64,000 nt of DNA, taken from Brevibacillus brevis. Lineage in GTDB: Bacteria; Bacillota; Bacilli; Brevibacillales; Brevibacillaceae. Both the position numbers and the translations under genes were made by a program. Under the pieces are notes generated by a model. It saw only the letters and a program-made list of their open reading frames with translations. It did no database searches and was not told the DNA's origin. This document shows positions 42,647 to 51,595 of the stretch, in pieces. Within the stretch, counting starts at the first letter, position 1. Each line of letters begins with the position of its first letter. The stretch covers positions 3,051,501 through 3,115,500 of the forward strand of contig NZ_CP134050.1 in assembly GCF_031583145.1 (NCBI RefSeq), written 5' to 3'.

Positions 42647-44115
42647 ACATCTCTTTGTACATACTGGCAGCGTTTTTGGTCCTGATACTGGCATTGGCCG
42701 TCCGGGCGGCAAAAGGAAAACAAATGAACATGGAGCAATGGTCGGTTGGCGGCAGAGGGTTCGGGGCTCTGTTCGTGTTCTTGCTGCTGGCCGGGGAATT
42801 TTTCACGACGTTTACGTTCCTTGGCGGCAGCGGAATGATCTATCAGAGTGGAGCGCCTGCCTATTACGTCATGATGTACCTGACACTTGCGTACGTCTTT
42901 TCGTACTACTTGCTGCCGCCAATCTGGCGTTACGCCAAGAAGCACGGCATCATCTCCATTTCCGGCTTCTTTGCGCACAAGTACAATAGCAGACTGCTCG
43001 GCATGCTGGTCGCCGTCGTCGGCATTCTAGGCACGGTGCCCAATATCGTCCTGCAGCTGAAAGGGCTGGGGATTATCGTCTCGCAAACCTCCTACGGTGC
43101 CATTTCGCCGGTCATGGCGATGTGGATCGGCACGATCGTGGTCACATTCTACGTCATGCTGTCCGGTTTGCACGGCTCTGCTTGGACGGCGGTACTGAAA
43201 GACATCGCAATCATATCGGTAGTCGTCTTCCTTGGCTGCTACCTTCCCTATCATTATTACGGAGGTTTTCAACCGATGTTTGCGGCAGTGGCAGCGGTCA
43301 AGCCCGCTCATCTCATTTTTCCGGACAAGGGCCAGAGCGTTTCCTGGGTCATTTCCACGGTAGTGCTGACGGTCGTCGCCTATTACCTGCAGCCGGGACT
43401 TTTCATGTCAGCCTTGTCTGCCAAAAGCCCCAAAGTATTTCGGAAAAACACGATCTATTTGCCCGTGTACACGCTCATGCTCCTCTTCGTCTACTTTGTC
43501 GGGTACACGGCCGTCCTGCAGGTGCCGGGCTTGCAGGGAGCGGAAGGGGACCTTGCCTTGCTGAAGCTGTCCATTCAGACCTTCGAGCCGTGGATGATCG
43601 GCCTGATCGGCGGTGTCGGGACCTTGACGGCATTGGTGCCGACATCGGTTTTTTTGCTCACGGCGGGCACGCTTTTCGCCCAGGACATTTACCAGCCGTT
43701 GTTCAAGCCTGCGAGCGAGCGGACGGTTGCGACAGCGGCGAAGACAGCGATTCCGTTTATTGCATTCACATCACTTTATTTTGTCATTACGGGGGGAGAT
43801 GCCCTGTACATGCTCTTGCTGATGAGCTACAACCTGATCATGCAGCTGGTTCCGTCGTTCTTGTGCAGCTTGCTGCCGAAAAACCCTGTGACCAAGTACG
43901 GCGCAGGACTGGGGATCGCGGCCGGGGTAGCGACTGTGGCCTACATGACGATTGCCAAGACCGGACTCGCCACATGGTTTCCGCTGTTGCCCCAGGCAGT
44001 CAAAGATTTGAATGCGGGACTGGTGGCACTGGCGGTCAATATCATCGTGATGGCTGCGGTGAGCGTGTTTTCCAAGCAATCTGTCCAGGAGAGCGGCAGA
44101 GGAGAGGTAGGATGA
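42643..44115 (+). CDS. Sodium:solute symporter family (SSS) transporter
   Basis: A 490-residue symporter with about 13 hydrophobic helices. WSVGGRGFGALFVFLLLAGE and FTTFTFLGGSGMIYQSGAPA are the SSS-family N-terminal signatures. The start is GTG 42643 behind GAGAGGAGGAATCC, overlapping the DUF3311 stop. This gene pair matches the YhjC-YhjB arrangement of Bacillus, whose substrate is not established. Uptake driven by sodium of an organic acid, amino acid or sugar is expected. Confidence 0.9.
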   Translation: MNISLYILAAFLVLILALAVRAAKGKQMNMEQWSVGGRGFGALFVFLLLAGEFFTTFTFLGGSGMIYQSGAPAYYVMMYLTLAYVFSYYLLPPIWRYAKKHGIISISGFFAHKYNSRLLGMLVAVVGILGTVPNIVLQLKGLGIIVSQTSYGAISPVMAMWIGTIVVTFYVMLSGLHGSAWTAVLKDIAIISVVVFLGCYLPYHYYGGFQPMFAAVAAVKPAHLIFPDKGQSVSWVISTVVLTVVAYYLQPGLFMSALSAKSPKVFRKNTIYLPVYTLMLLFVYFVGYTAVLQVPGLQGAEGDLALLKLSIQTFEPWMIGLIGGVGTLTALVPTSVFLLTAGTLFAQDIYQPLFKPASERTVATAAKTAIPFIAFTSLYFVITGGDALYMLLLMSYNLIMQLVPSFLCSLLPKNPVTKYGAGLGIAAGVATVAYMTIAKTGLATWFPLLPQAVKDLNAGLVALAVNIIVMAAVSVFSKQSVQESGRGEVG

Positions 44116-44134
44116 AAGCCGATCAAAAATGTTG

Positions 44135-44186
44135 TTGACGCGACACCAAATGGTGCCCTATAATCAAAATGACACTAAATGGTGTC
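44135..44186 (+). promoter_or_regulatory. Promoter with paired operators for the DoxX-ArsR-SRPBCC operon
   Basis: TTGACG (44135-44140), an 18-bp spacer and TATAAT (44159-44164). Two near-identical palindromes follow the pattern GACACYAAATGGTGYC: GACACCAAATGGTGCC (44142-44157) fills the spacer and GACACTAAATGGTGTC (44171-44186) covers the start region, 29 bp apart centre to centre. This is a clear repressor-binding layout for the ArsR-type protein encoded third. Confidence 0.82.
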
Positions 44187-44262
44187 CGATTAGCCGTTCA
44201 TCATTTGGAAAGTTTTCTGCCTGCCTATGTTTCACTTGAAAACCATGATGAGGAGGAAACAG

Positions 44263-44682
44263 ATGAGTAAGAGTTTCGGTACGGAAACCGCGCTTGGAGC
44301 AGCCCGCCCCCGAGGAAACATGACTGCATATTGGTCAGTCACCTTATTGCTCGCAGCAGCTGTCATGGTAAGTGGTATCGGACAACTGATGCAATATGGC
44401 GGAAACATCGAGTTGGTGACGAGTCTTGGCTACCCCTTATACGTCTTGACCATTCTCGGGATATGGAAAGTGCTCGGAGCCATCGCTCTCGTCGTCCCAG
44501 GCTTTCCTCGGCTGAAAGAATGGGCTCACGCCGGCATCTTCTTTTTAATGACTGGTGCTGCGCTGTCTCATGCGTTTGCGAACGATTATGGGGATTACGG
44601 GTTTCATCTGATTCTTCCGCTTTTCTATGCTGCACTCAATATCGCTTCGTGGGGGCTACGTCCAAAGAGCCGAATACGGTAA
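44263..44682 (+). CDS. DoxX-like membrane protein
   Basis: A 139-residue protein with four membrane helices; ASGIGQLMQY-type sequence (MVSGIGQLMQYGGNIELVT) and LGIWKVLGAIALVVPGFPRLKEW are typical of DoxX/DUF4260-like proteins. ATG 44263 follows AGGAGGAAAC. It heads an operon with an ArsR regulator and an SRPBCC protein, a recurring trio in bacteria whose biochemical role is not settled. Confidence 0.85.
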   Translation: MSKSFGTETALGAARPRGNMTAYWSVTLLLAAAVMVSGIGQLMQYGGNIELVTSLGYPLYVLTILGIWKVLGAIALVVPGFPRLKEWAHAGIFFLMTGAALSHAFANDYGDYGFHLILPLFYAALNIASWGLRPKSRIR

Positions 44683-44766
44683 GGAGGTGATAAAACGGAA
44701 CAGGTGTCCCTTCGCGTACAGCCAATGGAGTTCGACAGCAGAAAATAAAAGTTTGGAGAGGGCGCT

Positions 44767-45096
44767 ATGAGCGAGAACAACCAGTCGCGGGATGTGTTTG
44801 ACGCGATCGCAGACCCGACTAGGCGCCAGCTGATTCGTTTGTTAGCAGAGGCAGAGGAGATGCCGCTTCATCTGTTAACGGCACAGTTTCAAATGGGTCG
44901 TACAGCGGTATCCAAGCATTTGACCATCCTGAAAGAGGCAGGACTCGTACTTGACCGAAAAGTCGGCAGAGAAACGCGTTATAGGCTAAACGCCTCTCCA
45001 CTCAGAGAAATACAAGATTGGGTGGCTTTCTACAGCAAATTCTGGAGTACGAATCTGTTGCGCCTCGGCCAACTATTAGAGGAGGAAGAAGAATGA
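44767..45096 (+). CDS. ArsR-family winged-helix repressor (non-metal, SRPBCC-associated)
   Basis: A 109-residue ArsR-fold regulator (DAIADPTRRQLIRLLAE, then MGRTAVSKHLTILKEAGLV as recognition helix). The metal-binding Cys motif seen in arsR at 5456 is absent, which fits the subgroup encoded beside SRPBCC/AHSA1 proteins. It likely binds the two palindromes at 44142-44186. ATGA overlap with the following gene indicates coupled translation. Confidence 0.9.
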   Translation: MSENNQSRDVFDAIADPTRRQLIRLLAEAEEMPLHLLTAQFQMGRTAVSKHLTILKEAGLVLDRKVGRETRYRLNASPLREIQDWVAFYSKFWSTNLLRLGQLLEEEEE

Positions 45097-45515
45097 GTTT
45101 ATCATTATCCTTGGATTTTCAGTACAAGACATCGATTGAGAAGCTTTGGTCCGCCTTAACCGATTCAAGCAAGCTGGCCAAGTGGGTGGTCAACATCCAC
45201 AACGGCCAAGCGATGGAAAATGATTTTAAGCCCGTCGTCGGACATCGTTTTCAGTTCCGTACGCAGCCGACCGAATGGTGGAATGGAATTATTGAAGGAG
45301 AGGTGCTTATCGTGGAGGCACCCAATCGTTTGTCCTATACGTGGGCCAGCGGTGGGGAGAAGCACACGGTTACCTGGACGCTGCAGGAGGTAGGGGACGG
45401 AAAGGTAAATCTTCATCTCGATCAAACCGGTTTCTCCAATGCGCAAGGACTCGAAGGCGCGAAGTATGGCTGGAGCAAATGGTGCGGCGAGCTTGAAAAG
45501 GTGTTGGAACAATAA
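45093..45515 (+). CDS. SRPBCC-domain protein (AHSA1-like)
   Basis: A 140-residue START-like protein, starting at the ATG that overlaps the ArsR stop, with GAGGAGGAAG upstream. The helix IEKLWSALTDSSKLAKW, the strand region HTVTWTLQEV and the C-terminal helix YGWSKWCGELEKVLE fit the family. It probably binds a hydrophobic small molecule and may signal to, or be controlled by, its ArsR partner. Confidence 0.88.
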   Translation: MSLSLSLDFQYKTSIEKLWSALTDSSKLAKWVVNIHNGQAMENDFKPVVGHRFQFRTQPTEWWNGIIEGEVLIVEAPNRLSYTWASGGEKHTVTWTLQEVGDGKVNLHLDQTGFSNAQGLEGAKYGWSKWCGELEKVLEQ

Positions 45516-45549
45516 ACGATTGGGGAGCCCCGCTTCCCGAATCAACGCA

Positions 45550-45583
45550 AACCGGCTGCATACTGTATGCAGCCGGTTACTTT
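45550..45583 (+). terminator. Terminator, convergent region
   Basis: Perfect 13-bp stem AACCGGCTGCATA / TATGCAGCCGGTT with a 3-nt loop; followed by ACTTTCT, so the T-run is weak although the stem is very stable. Confidence 0.75.
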
Positions 45584-45638
45584 CTACCTACCAATCAAGC
45601 CAGCGGCGAAGCCGAATTCTGACATGTGAATCCATGCC

Positions 45639-46874
45639 TTACTGGGCACCTTCTGAGCCCGCGTGAATCTCTTGGCCTTCCATTCGGTCCACAGCGCACT
45701 GGCTTGGCCTTTTTCGATAGCGGGCCAGCATCGCTGCGCCCAAGAGGGCAGTCAGAATGGCAATCAAGGCCATTGGGCTGGCGTGGTTCACCTGGTATAG
45801 CGTGGTGCCGAGAATGGGTGCGATGATGGCGGATATTCCCTGCATGGCCGCAACCAACCCGGCAACGCCTCCTTGCTGTTCATTCCTTACAGAAAAGGAG
45901 GCGCCTGCCATAAACCCGGTCATCATAAATCCGGACCCCAGTCCAAATACAAAAAATGCCAAATAGTAAAAGGGAAGGTGAGCAGTAAGAAGGAATAGGA
46001 GCATACTTGCGACGAGAATGAAGGAACCGAGCAGGATCATCGGCCGCGGCTCCCATTTCAGCCATTTGGATTGCACGACTTGTGAAAGGAGCATCGCTAT
46101 ACCTGTAAACATCAACCCGAAGGAAACCACTCTCGCCAATTGATCAGAGGGGAGACCCAGCTGATCCTGCAGATAAAACCCGCCCACGACCTGAATCGTA
46201 ACAATCCCTGTCATCGTGATGAACGCTACTAGTAAATAAAACCGCAAGCCCGGTTGAAATGGACTGACTTTGACAGCCCCTTTTTGACTCGTCGGCTTCG
46301 TTGCAGGCATAAACAGGAGAAGGGCTGCAAACGCGGCAGCTGAAATCGCAATGCCAAAATACAAGGGCCACAACAGACCTATCCATGTGAAAATGCCGGA
46401 AATGGCCGGCCCCAAAACAAGTCCAAGCCCATTTGCGGCGCTAATGATCGCCATGCCGCCAGCTCTTTCCTTGCCCTCTGTCACATCGCCGATATAAGCC
46501 TGCGAGGATGAGAGAATGGCTGGGATGAACATGCCGACCAAGCTTCGTGCTCCAATCATCAGGAACAGCAGCGGTCCGCCGCTGATATAGTGATGGAGAC
46601 CGAAATAAAAGGTCATCGCGAGCAAGAGAGTACTGATGGTCATGCCGATAAACCCAACCAGGATCACCGGTTTCCGACCCCTCGCATCACTGATATTCCC
46701 CCATATAGGAGCCATCACCGCCATCATAATCGATCCGGTTGAAATCAGGATACCGGAGTGGATTTCGCGGAGTCCTAATTCCCGTATAAGTGACGGTGTG
46801 ATCGGAGCAAGGAGCATGAGCCCCAACATCGCTACAAATACACTGAAAAAGACGCTCCCTTTCATTTTCATCAT
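45639..46874 (-). CDS. MFS transporter (DHA1 multidrug exporter)
   Basis: A 411-residue 12-TM protein: GNISDARGRKPVILVGF (~57-73) is the loop 2-3 signature and GARSLVGMFIPAILSSSQAYIGD-type sequence (~105-127) covers TM4; KERAGGMAIISAANGLG and GPAISGIF form the antiporter motif C. The ATG follows AAAGGAGTGAGCGA. It lies 100 bases downstream of the AraC gene on the same strand, suggesting joint expression. Substrate unknown. Confidence 0.87.
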   Translation of the reverse strand: MMKMKGSVFFSVFVAMLGLMLLAPITPSLIRELGLREIHSGILISTGSIMMAVMAPIWGNISDARGRKPVILVGFIGMTISTLLLAMTFYFGLHHYISGGPLLFLMIGARSLVGMFIPAILSSSQAYIGDVTEGKERAGGMAIISAANGLGLVLGPAISGIFTWIGLLWPLYFGIAISAAAFAALLLFMPATKPTSQKGAVKVSPFQPGLRFYLLVAFITMTGIVTIQVVGGFYLQDQLGLPSDQLARVVSFGLMFTGIAMLLSQVVQSKWLKWEPRPMILLGSFILVASMLLFLLTAHLPFYYLAFFVFGLGSGFMMTGFMAGASFSVRNEQQGGVAGLVAAMQGISAIIAPILGTTLYQVNHASPMALIAILTALLGAAMLARYRKRPSQCAVDRMEGQEIHAGSEGAQ

Positions 46875-46976
46875 TCGCTCACTCCTTTTTCAATTCGATC
46901 ATTCAAGGTGGAGTATAAGCGAATGGGGGCGGTGTCTTCTCCCTCGATACGGATAGAAATGCGGTCAAACGGATAA

Positions 46977-47855
46977 CTATTGTTTTTTCACCTCGGACGG
47001 CTTCATGCCGTATCTGCGAAAAAACTGCTCTGAAAACGCGCTGACGTTGCTATAGCCGACCATCATCGCAGCTTCGGTCACAGTAGCAGCTTGGTCTCGT
47101 AGCAGCTTCAGCGCGTGGTCGAGACGGATATGCCTTACGTATTCGAAAACGGTCATGCCAAAACAGTCCTTGAATCCCTTCTTCAGCTTAAAATCGTTAA
47201 GACCTACTTTCTTGGATAAGGCCAGCAGCGAAGGAGGGTCGACCATGCAGGCCTCAAGCACTTGCTTCGCCACATGCAATTTTCGGACATCTTCCTTGGA
47301 CAAGCCGTTCGATCTTGGCGTCAGCTCAAATATTTGAAGCATATGCATGTTTAGCAGCTCCAACGCGGTTGCTTCCATCAGCAGCGGGGATCTGTGCACC
47401 TGATGAAAATTCTTCAGCAAATGATTGACCGCTGCCCTGCTTCTCGCATCCATAGCAAACGTAAAAGCACGCGATGTCTGCCGGTTGATGACTCGCTCAA
47501 AATCAAGACGCCTATATGCAGAAGCCGCCAATTGATGGGCTGCATAGTCGAATAGAGAAACCGGAATGCCAAGCGACAGGGAAACGTACTGCTCATGGGC
47601 AGGCGGATAAAACCGTGCGGTAAAGTCCTGCATAAAAGCAAGCGAGCCATGGCCGACCGGGAGTTCATGTTCCTGACCGGATACGAGCACCTTTCGCTGA
47701 CCGGATAGCGCAAACTGAAGCTCAACCATCCGACCATTTGAAGCAAAACAAATGGGAGGTGGCTCATCATAGTGAAAATCGTAGTATACGATTTCGATTC
47801 CGCTGTATGTGGCTAGTTTATAGACACGCCCGGTGCCGACTTCAGGCCGCGGCAT
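46977..47855 (-). CDS. AraC-family regulator (PchR-like), possibly 5'-truncated by a nonsense codon
   Basis: The open frame gives 292 residues: an effector region (residues 1-170, with VELQFALSGQRKVLVSGQEHEL split around ~45-65) and two helix-turn-helix motifs at the C-terminus (LLALSKKVGLNDFKLKKGF; VTEAAMMVGYSNVSAFSEQF). This HTH pattern, with KLKKGFK, is that of siderophore-type PchR/YbtA regulators. ATG 47855 has no ribosome site. The same frame continues upstream past a TGA (47883-47885) to an ATG at 47993 that does have AAGAGGAA, so the ancestral gene was probably 338 codons. Confidence 0.75.
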   Translation of the reverse strand: MPRPEVGTGRVYKLATYSGIEIVYYDFHYDEPPPICFASNGRMVELQFALSGQRKVLVSGQEHELPVGHGSLAFMQDFTARFYPPAHEQYVSLSLGIPVSLFDYAAHQLAASAYRRLDFERVINRQTSRAFTFAMDARSRAAVNHLLKNFHQVHRSPLLMEATALELLNMHMLQIFELTPRSNGLSKEDVRKLHVAKQVLEACMVDPPSLLALSKKVGLNDFKLKKGFKDCFGMTVFEYVRHIRLDHALKLLRDQAATVTEAAMMVGYSNVSAFSEQFFRRYGMKPSEVKKQ

Positions 47856-47882
47856 ATACGCGATTTCATTTTGGGGGATAAA

Positions 47883-47993
47883 TCATGCTTCGTCAAAATA
47901 TCGCTGATAGATGGAGTTCAGCGGTTCCACACCCATCACCTCTGTACGAAATCGAATACGCATCGTAATCCTGCCATCACCTATGTTCTTCAT
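47883..47993 (-). pseudogene. Probable detached N-terminus of the AraC regulator gene
   Basis: ATG 47993, preceded by AAGAGGAACTTAGA, opens 36 codons (MKNIGDGRITMRIRFRTEV, ending QRYFDEA) that stop at TGA 47883-47885. The codons after the stop (FIPQNEIAY, then MPRPEV) continue in the same frame straight into the AraC protein. A single base change from a sense codon to TGA explains the break. Confidence 0.65.
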
Positions 47994-48287
47994 TCTAAGT
48001 TCCTCTTGCTTTTTTTCAAAGCTTTTATTCAGACGCGGTGCAGGCGAACTGAAACCGGCGCAGGGCGCTCCCCGGGTGTGTTGTTGTCCTTTGATCTCGG
48101 GGCTGAAAATCTTTGCGTTCTTCTCCCACATTTACGTGAGGACATCTAAAAAAAGCGCAACACTTTACCGGCTTTTTCGTAAAATACGTGTGGCCTTAGG
48201 TCCCGTCGGCTGCCGGACCTTTCGTTCACGTGGAATGGTACAATGGAACCATGAAGTAGAAATTGCACGATCGAAGGGGTGTAAAGC
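47994..48287. other. Intergenic region upstream of the second UvrA-like gene
   Basis: TACAAT (48239-48244) with a TGG preceding is the best -10 for the plus-strand gene; no good -35 is evident. Short GC-rich dyads occur around 48195-48225. No gene is supported. Confidence 0.4.
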
Positions 48288-50546
48288 ATGAGCGAGTCCA
48301 ATCAGGAGTATATCGTGATCGCGGGGGCAAGGGAAAACAATCTGCAGAATGTATCCTTGCGCATTCCCAAACGAAAGATCACGATCTTCACCGGGGTTTC
48401 CGGATCCGGGAAGTCCTCGATCGTTTTCGATACGATCGCCGCAGAATCGACGCGTTTGCTGAACGAAAACTTTAGCATGTTCGTGCGCAACTTCCTGCCG
48501 CGCTATCCGCAGCCGGATGCGGACGCGATCGAGAATCTCAGCATGGCTGTAATTGTGGATCAGAAGCGGCTAGGCGGCGGTTCCCATTCCACGATGGGCA
48601 CGATTACCGACATCTCTCCCATTCTCCGTCTGCTTTTCTCGCGGGTGGGTCAGCCCTATGTCGGACAAGCGCATATGTTCTCGTTTAACGATCCGCAGGG
48701 CATGTGTCCCGAGTGCAACGGGATCGGCCGCAGGCTGGGCGTCGATATGAGCAAAGCGCTGGACATGTCAAAGTCGTTAAAGGAAGGAGCCATCCTGCTG
48801 CCGGACTATAAGGTGAACGGCTGGGAATGGAATATGCTCGTGCAATCGGGGTCCTTCGATCTCGACAAGAAGCTGAGCGATTACTCGGATGAAGAGCTGG
48901 ATCAGCTGCTGTACGCCAAGGCGCGGAAAGTGGAGATGGATTTCGCCGGGAAGGCAATGAATATTACAGTGGAAGGTGTCATCGAGAAGTTCACCAACAA
49001 GTACATCAAGCAGGATGTGAAGACGAAGTCGGAACGCACGCAAAAAGCGGTAGCGCCGTACATCACCGAAGGTACCTGCTCCAGCTGCCACGGCGCGAGG
49101 CTCAATCAGGCCGCGCTCAACTGCAAGATCAATGGACGGAGCATTGCGGAGATGTCCTCCATGGAGGTCGGACAGCTCATTGGCGTCATACGTGAGATTG
49201 ACGACCCGATCGCTGCGCCGATCGTCAAATCGCTGACAGAGCGATTGCAGCATTTGGTGGATATCGGGCTCGATTACCTGACGCTGGACCGTGAGACAGA
49301 TACATTGTCCGGCGGCGAGTCGCAGCGCGTCAAGATGGTAAAGCACCTGAGCGGCAGTCTGGTGGATGTCACCTATATCTTTGATGAGCCCAGTGTTGGC
49401 TTGCACCCGCGAGACGTGCACCGGTTAAATGGATTGCTTCAGAAGCTGCGCGACAAGGGAAATACCGTGATTGTCGTCGAGCATGATCCCGATGTAATCA
49501 AGGTCGCCGATCATATCGTCGACGTCGGGCCTTATGCTGGAAGCCACGGCGGCACCATCGTGTATGAAGGAAGCTACCAAGGCCTGCTAGAGGCAGGTAC
49601 GTTGACTGGCACCCATATGAAGCGGCCGCTTCTACTGAAGCAAGATTGCAGGCAACCGTCCGGCAAGCTGCCCATCAGGAATGCCACCCTGCACAACCTG
49701 CGGAATGTGAGCGTAGACATCCCAACCGGAGTGCTGACAGTGGTTACAGGTGTCGCCGGCTCAGGCAAGAGCACACTGATCAACGAGATATTCCTCAGCC
49801 AGCATCCGGATGCGATCGTCATCGACCAATCGGCCGTCGGAGTATCCACACGCTCGAATCCGGCGACCTACACGGGCATCATGGATGATGTGCGCAAGGC
49901 GTTTGCTTCCGCGAACAAGGTGAGCCCAAGCTTGTTCAGCTTCAACTCCAAGGGGGCTTGCGAGAACTGCCAAGGGCTGGGTGTTGTGTATACGGACTTG
50001 GCATTCCTCGACAGCGTGAAGCTGCCGTGTGAAGTGTGCGGAGGGAGACGTTTCAAGGAAGAAGTGCTCGCTTACAAATTGAACGGGAAGTCCATTGCAG
50101 AAGTGCTGGAGATGACCGTAGAGCAGGCATTGGAGTTTTTTGATCAAAAAGAGGTTGTTCGCAAGCTCCAGGCGATGAGTGATGTCGGGCTGAACTATAT
50201 TACGCTCGGCCAGCCGCTCAGCACACTCTCGGGCGGGGAATGCCAGCGCATCAAGCTGGCGAGCGAGCTGCATAAGAACGGCAGCATCTACGTGATGGAC
50301 GAGCCGACGACCGGCTTGCATATGTCGGATATCGGTCACCTCCTGGGGATTATGAACCGCCTCGTGGATGCCGGCAATACCGTGATTGTCATCGAGCACA
50401 ACCTCGATGTGATCAGTCAAGCGGATTGGATCATCGATTTGGGACCGGACGGAGGAAGCAAGGGGGGACAGGTGGTGTTCGAGGGCACCCCTTCGCAGAT
50501 CATCCATGCGGAGCAATCGATCACGGGAAGGTACTTGAAGGAATGA
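48288..50546 (+). CDS. UvrA-like ABC protein, short class (paralogue of 33509-35776)
   Basis: A 752-residue double-ABC protein that parallels the 755-residue one motif by motif: Walker A GVSGSGKSSIVFDT (~35), CPECNG and CSSCHG cysteine pairs, signature TLSGGESQRVKM, second Walker A GVAGSGKSTLINE (~490), CENCQG and CEVCGG pairs, and second signature TLSGGECQRIKL. It also lacks the UvrB-binding domain. ATG 48288 follows AAGGGGTGTAAAGC. Unlike its paralogue it has no adjacent regulator. Drug-DNA-lesion tolerance is the best functional guess; canonical nucleotide excision is unlikely without the UvrB-contact region. Confidence 0.9.
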   Translation: MSESNQEYIVIAGARENNLQNVSLRIPKRKITIFTGVSGSGKSSIVFDTIAAESTRLLNENFSMFVRNFLPRYPQPDADAIENLSMAVIVDQKRLGGGSHSTMGTITDISPILRLLFSRVGQPYVGQAHMFSFNDPQGMCPECNGIGRRLGVDMSKALDMSKSLKEGAILLPDYKVNGWEWNMLVQSGSFDLDKKLSDYSDEELDQLLYAKARKVEMDFAGKAMNITVEGVIEKFTNKYIKQDVKTKSERTQKAVAPYITEGTCSSCHGARLNQAALNCKINGRSIAEMSSMEVGQLIGVIREIDDPIAAPIVKSLTERLQHLVDIGLDYLTLDRETDTLSGGESQRVKMVKHLSGSLVDVTYIFDEPSVGLHPRDVHRLNGLLQKLRDKGNTVIVVEHDPDVIKVADHIVDVGPYAGSHGGTIVYEGSYQGLLEAGTLTGTHMKRPLLLKQDCRQPSGKLPIRNATLHNLRNVSVDIPTGVLTVVTGVAGSGKSTLINEIFLSQHPDAIVIDQSAVGVSTRSNPATYTGIMDDVRKAFASANKVSPSLFSFNSKGACENCQGLGVVYTDLAFLDSVKLPCEVCGGRRFKEEVLAYKLNGKSIAEVLEMTVEQALEFFDQKEVVRKLQAMSDVGLNYITLGQPLSTLSGGECQRIKLASELHKNGSIYVMDEPTTGLHMSDIGHLLGIMNRLVDAGNTVIVIEHNLDVISQADWIIDLGPDGGSKGGQVVFEGTPSQIIHAEQSITGRYLKE

Positions 50547-50674
50547 TTCAACCAGTAAGGGATGAAGATGTACAGGCAGCTTGCCGTGCTCGGGGATGGA
50601 TATGACGAAGCATAATACGAAAAAGCTGAGGACCTTTGCGATCTTCAGCTTTTTCGTTTGTTTCCCACATGAAT

Positions 50675-51583
50675 CTAAGAGGCAGTATTTTGCGTGTTTA
50701 ACGTTTTTTTGCTCGAATTTCCAGACCGAATGTTGCTGCTAACAATCCCAGTCAAAATAATGATGACTCCCATCCACTGGGCCATATTGATGGGTTCCGC
50801 TAGCACCAATGAGGACATGGCTATGACAACCGGCAGTTCAGATGCTGTCAGAATGGTTCCCAATCCAGAACCGACATGCGGCATGCCAATGGAAAACAAT
50901 AGGGGAGGAAGGACGACCCCGAATATACCCAGTGCCAATCCATAAGGAATCAACCCCGCTACTACATTCCACTCCAATAAAAACGTGGGCGGGAAAACGA
51001 CAAATACAGTGAAGAGTCCCCCCGATGAAAGCAGAGCACTTTTTAAAATGGGAGGAGTGGCTTTTTCCACGGAGCTACTCAAAAACACGAATGTGGAAAA
51101 GGTGAATGCGGCGAGCAGTCCCCACACGCTTCCTATCCATGACAACGACATCTGTTCCTGAAACAGTACATTCGCCGCTAAAAGGGAACCGATAAGCAGC
51201 AGTCCAATGGAAATTAGCTTGCTCGGTGTCGGCTTCTTTTTATGGAACACCCACTCCAAGAGGGCTCCGATCCAAACAAATTGGAACAATAAAACAATGG
51301 CCAGCGAAGCATTCAAAGTTTGTAAGGCTTGATAATAGAAGACGCCAGTCAATCCAAACGGAATGCCAGATAAAAGAAGCTTTGCGGTTTGTCGTAGAGT
51401 TAGTTTTTTCTTTTTGGTAAACACAACAACAAGCCACGTAAGCACAACTCCGAAAAAATACTGCCCGCCGGTTACGGCTGACACTGTAAAGCCTGCTGCA
51501 TACGCCAATTTAACAAATGTGGATAAGATCCCATAGCAGCAGCCTCCTAAAAAAACAATCAGTGCATAGTGCCATAATTTCAT
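50675..51583 (-). CDS. EamA-family (DMT) transporter
   Basis: A 302-residue ten-helix DMT permease (repeat 1 GGCCYGILSTFVKLAYAAGF; repeat 2 LAAFTFSTFVFLSSSVEKA and LGTILTASELPVVIAMSSLVL). ATG 51583 lies 6 bases after AAAGGAGG; the ATG two codons upstream touches the ribosome site. Expression passes through a ~120-nt leader with an intrinsic terminator just before the gene, so it is probably controlled by transcription attenuation. The exported metabolite is unknown and may be the leader's ligand. Confidence 0.88.
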   Translation of the reverse strand: MKLWHYALIVFLGGCCYGILSTFVKLAYAAGFTVSAVTGGQYFFGVVLTWLVVVFTKKKKLTLRQTAKLLLSGIPFGLTGVFYYQALQTLNASLAIVLLFQFVWIGALLEWVFHKKKPTPSKLISIGLLLIGSLLAANVLFQEQMSLSWIGSVWGLLAAFTFSTFVFLSSSVEKATPPILKSALLSSGGLFTVFVVFPPTFLLEWNVVAGLIPYGLALGIFGVVLPPLLFSIGMPHVGSGLGTILTASELPVVIAMSSLVLAEPINMAQWMGVIIILTGIVSSNIRSGNSSKKTLNTQNTAS

Positions 51584-51595
51584 AATCATCCTCCT

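Noticed and set aside
44686-44769. 27-codon GTG frame behind a strong AAGGAGGTGAT, overlapping the ArsR start
   Set aside because: The GTG lies inside the Shine-Dalgarno sequence itself, leaving no spacing, so translation is unlikely.
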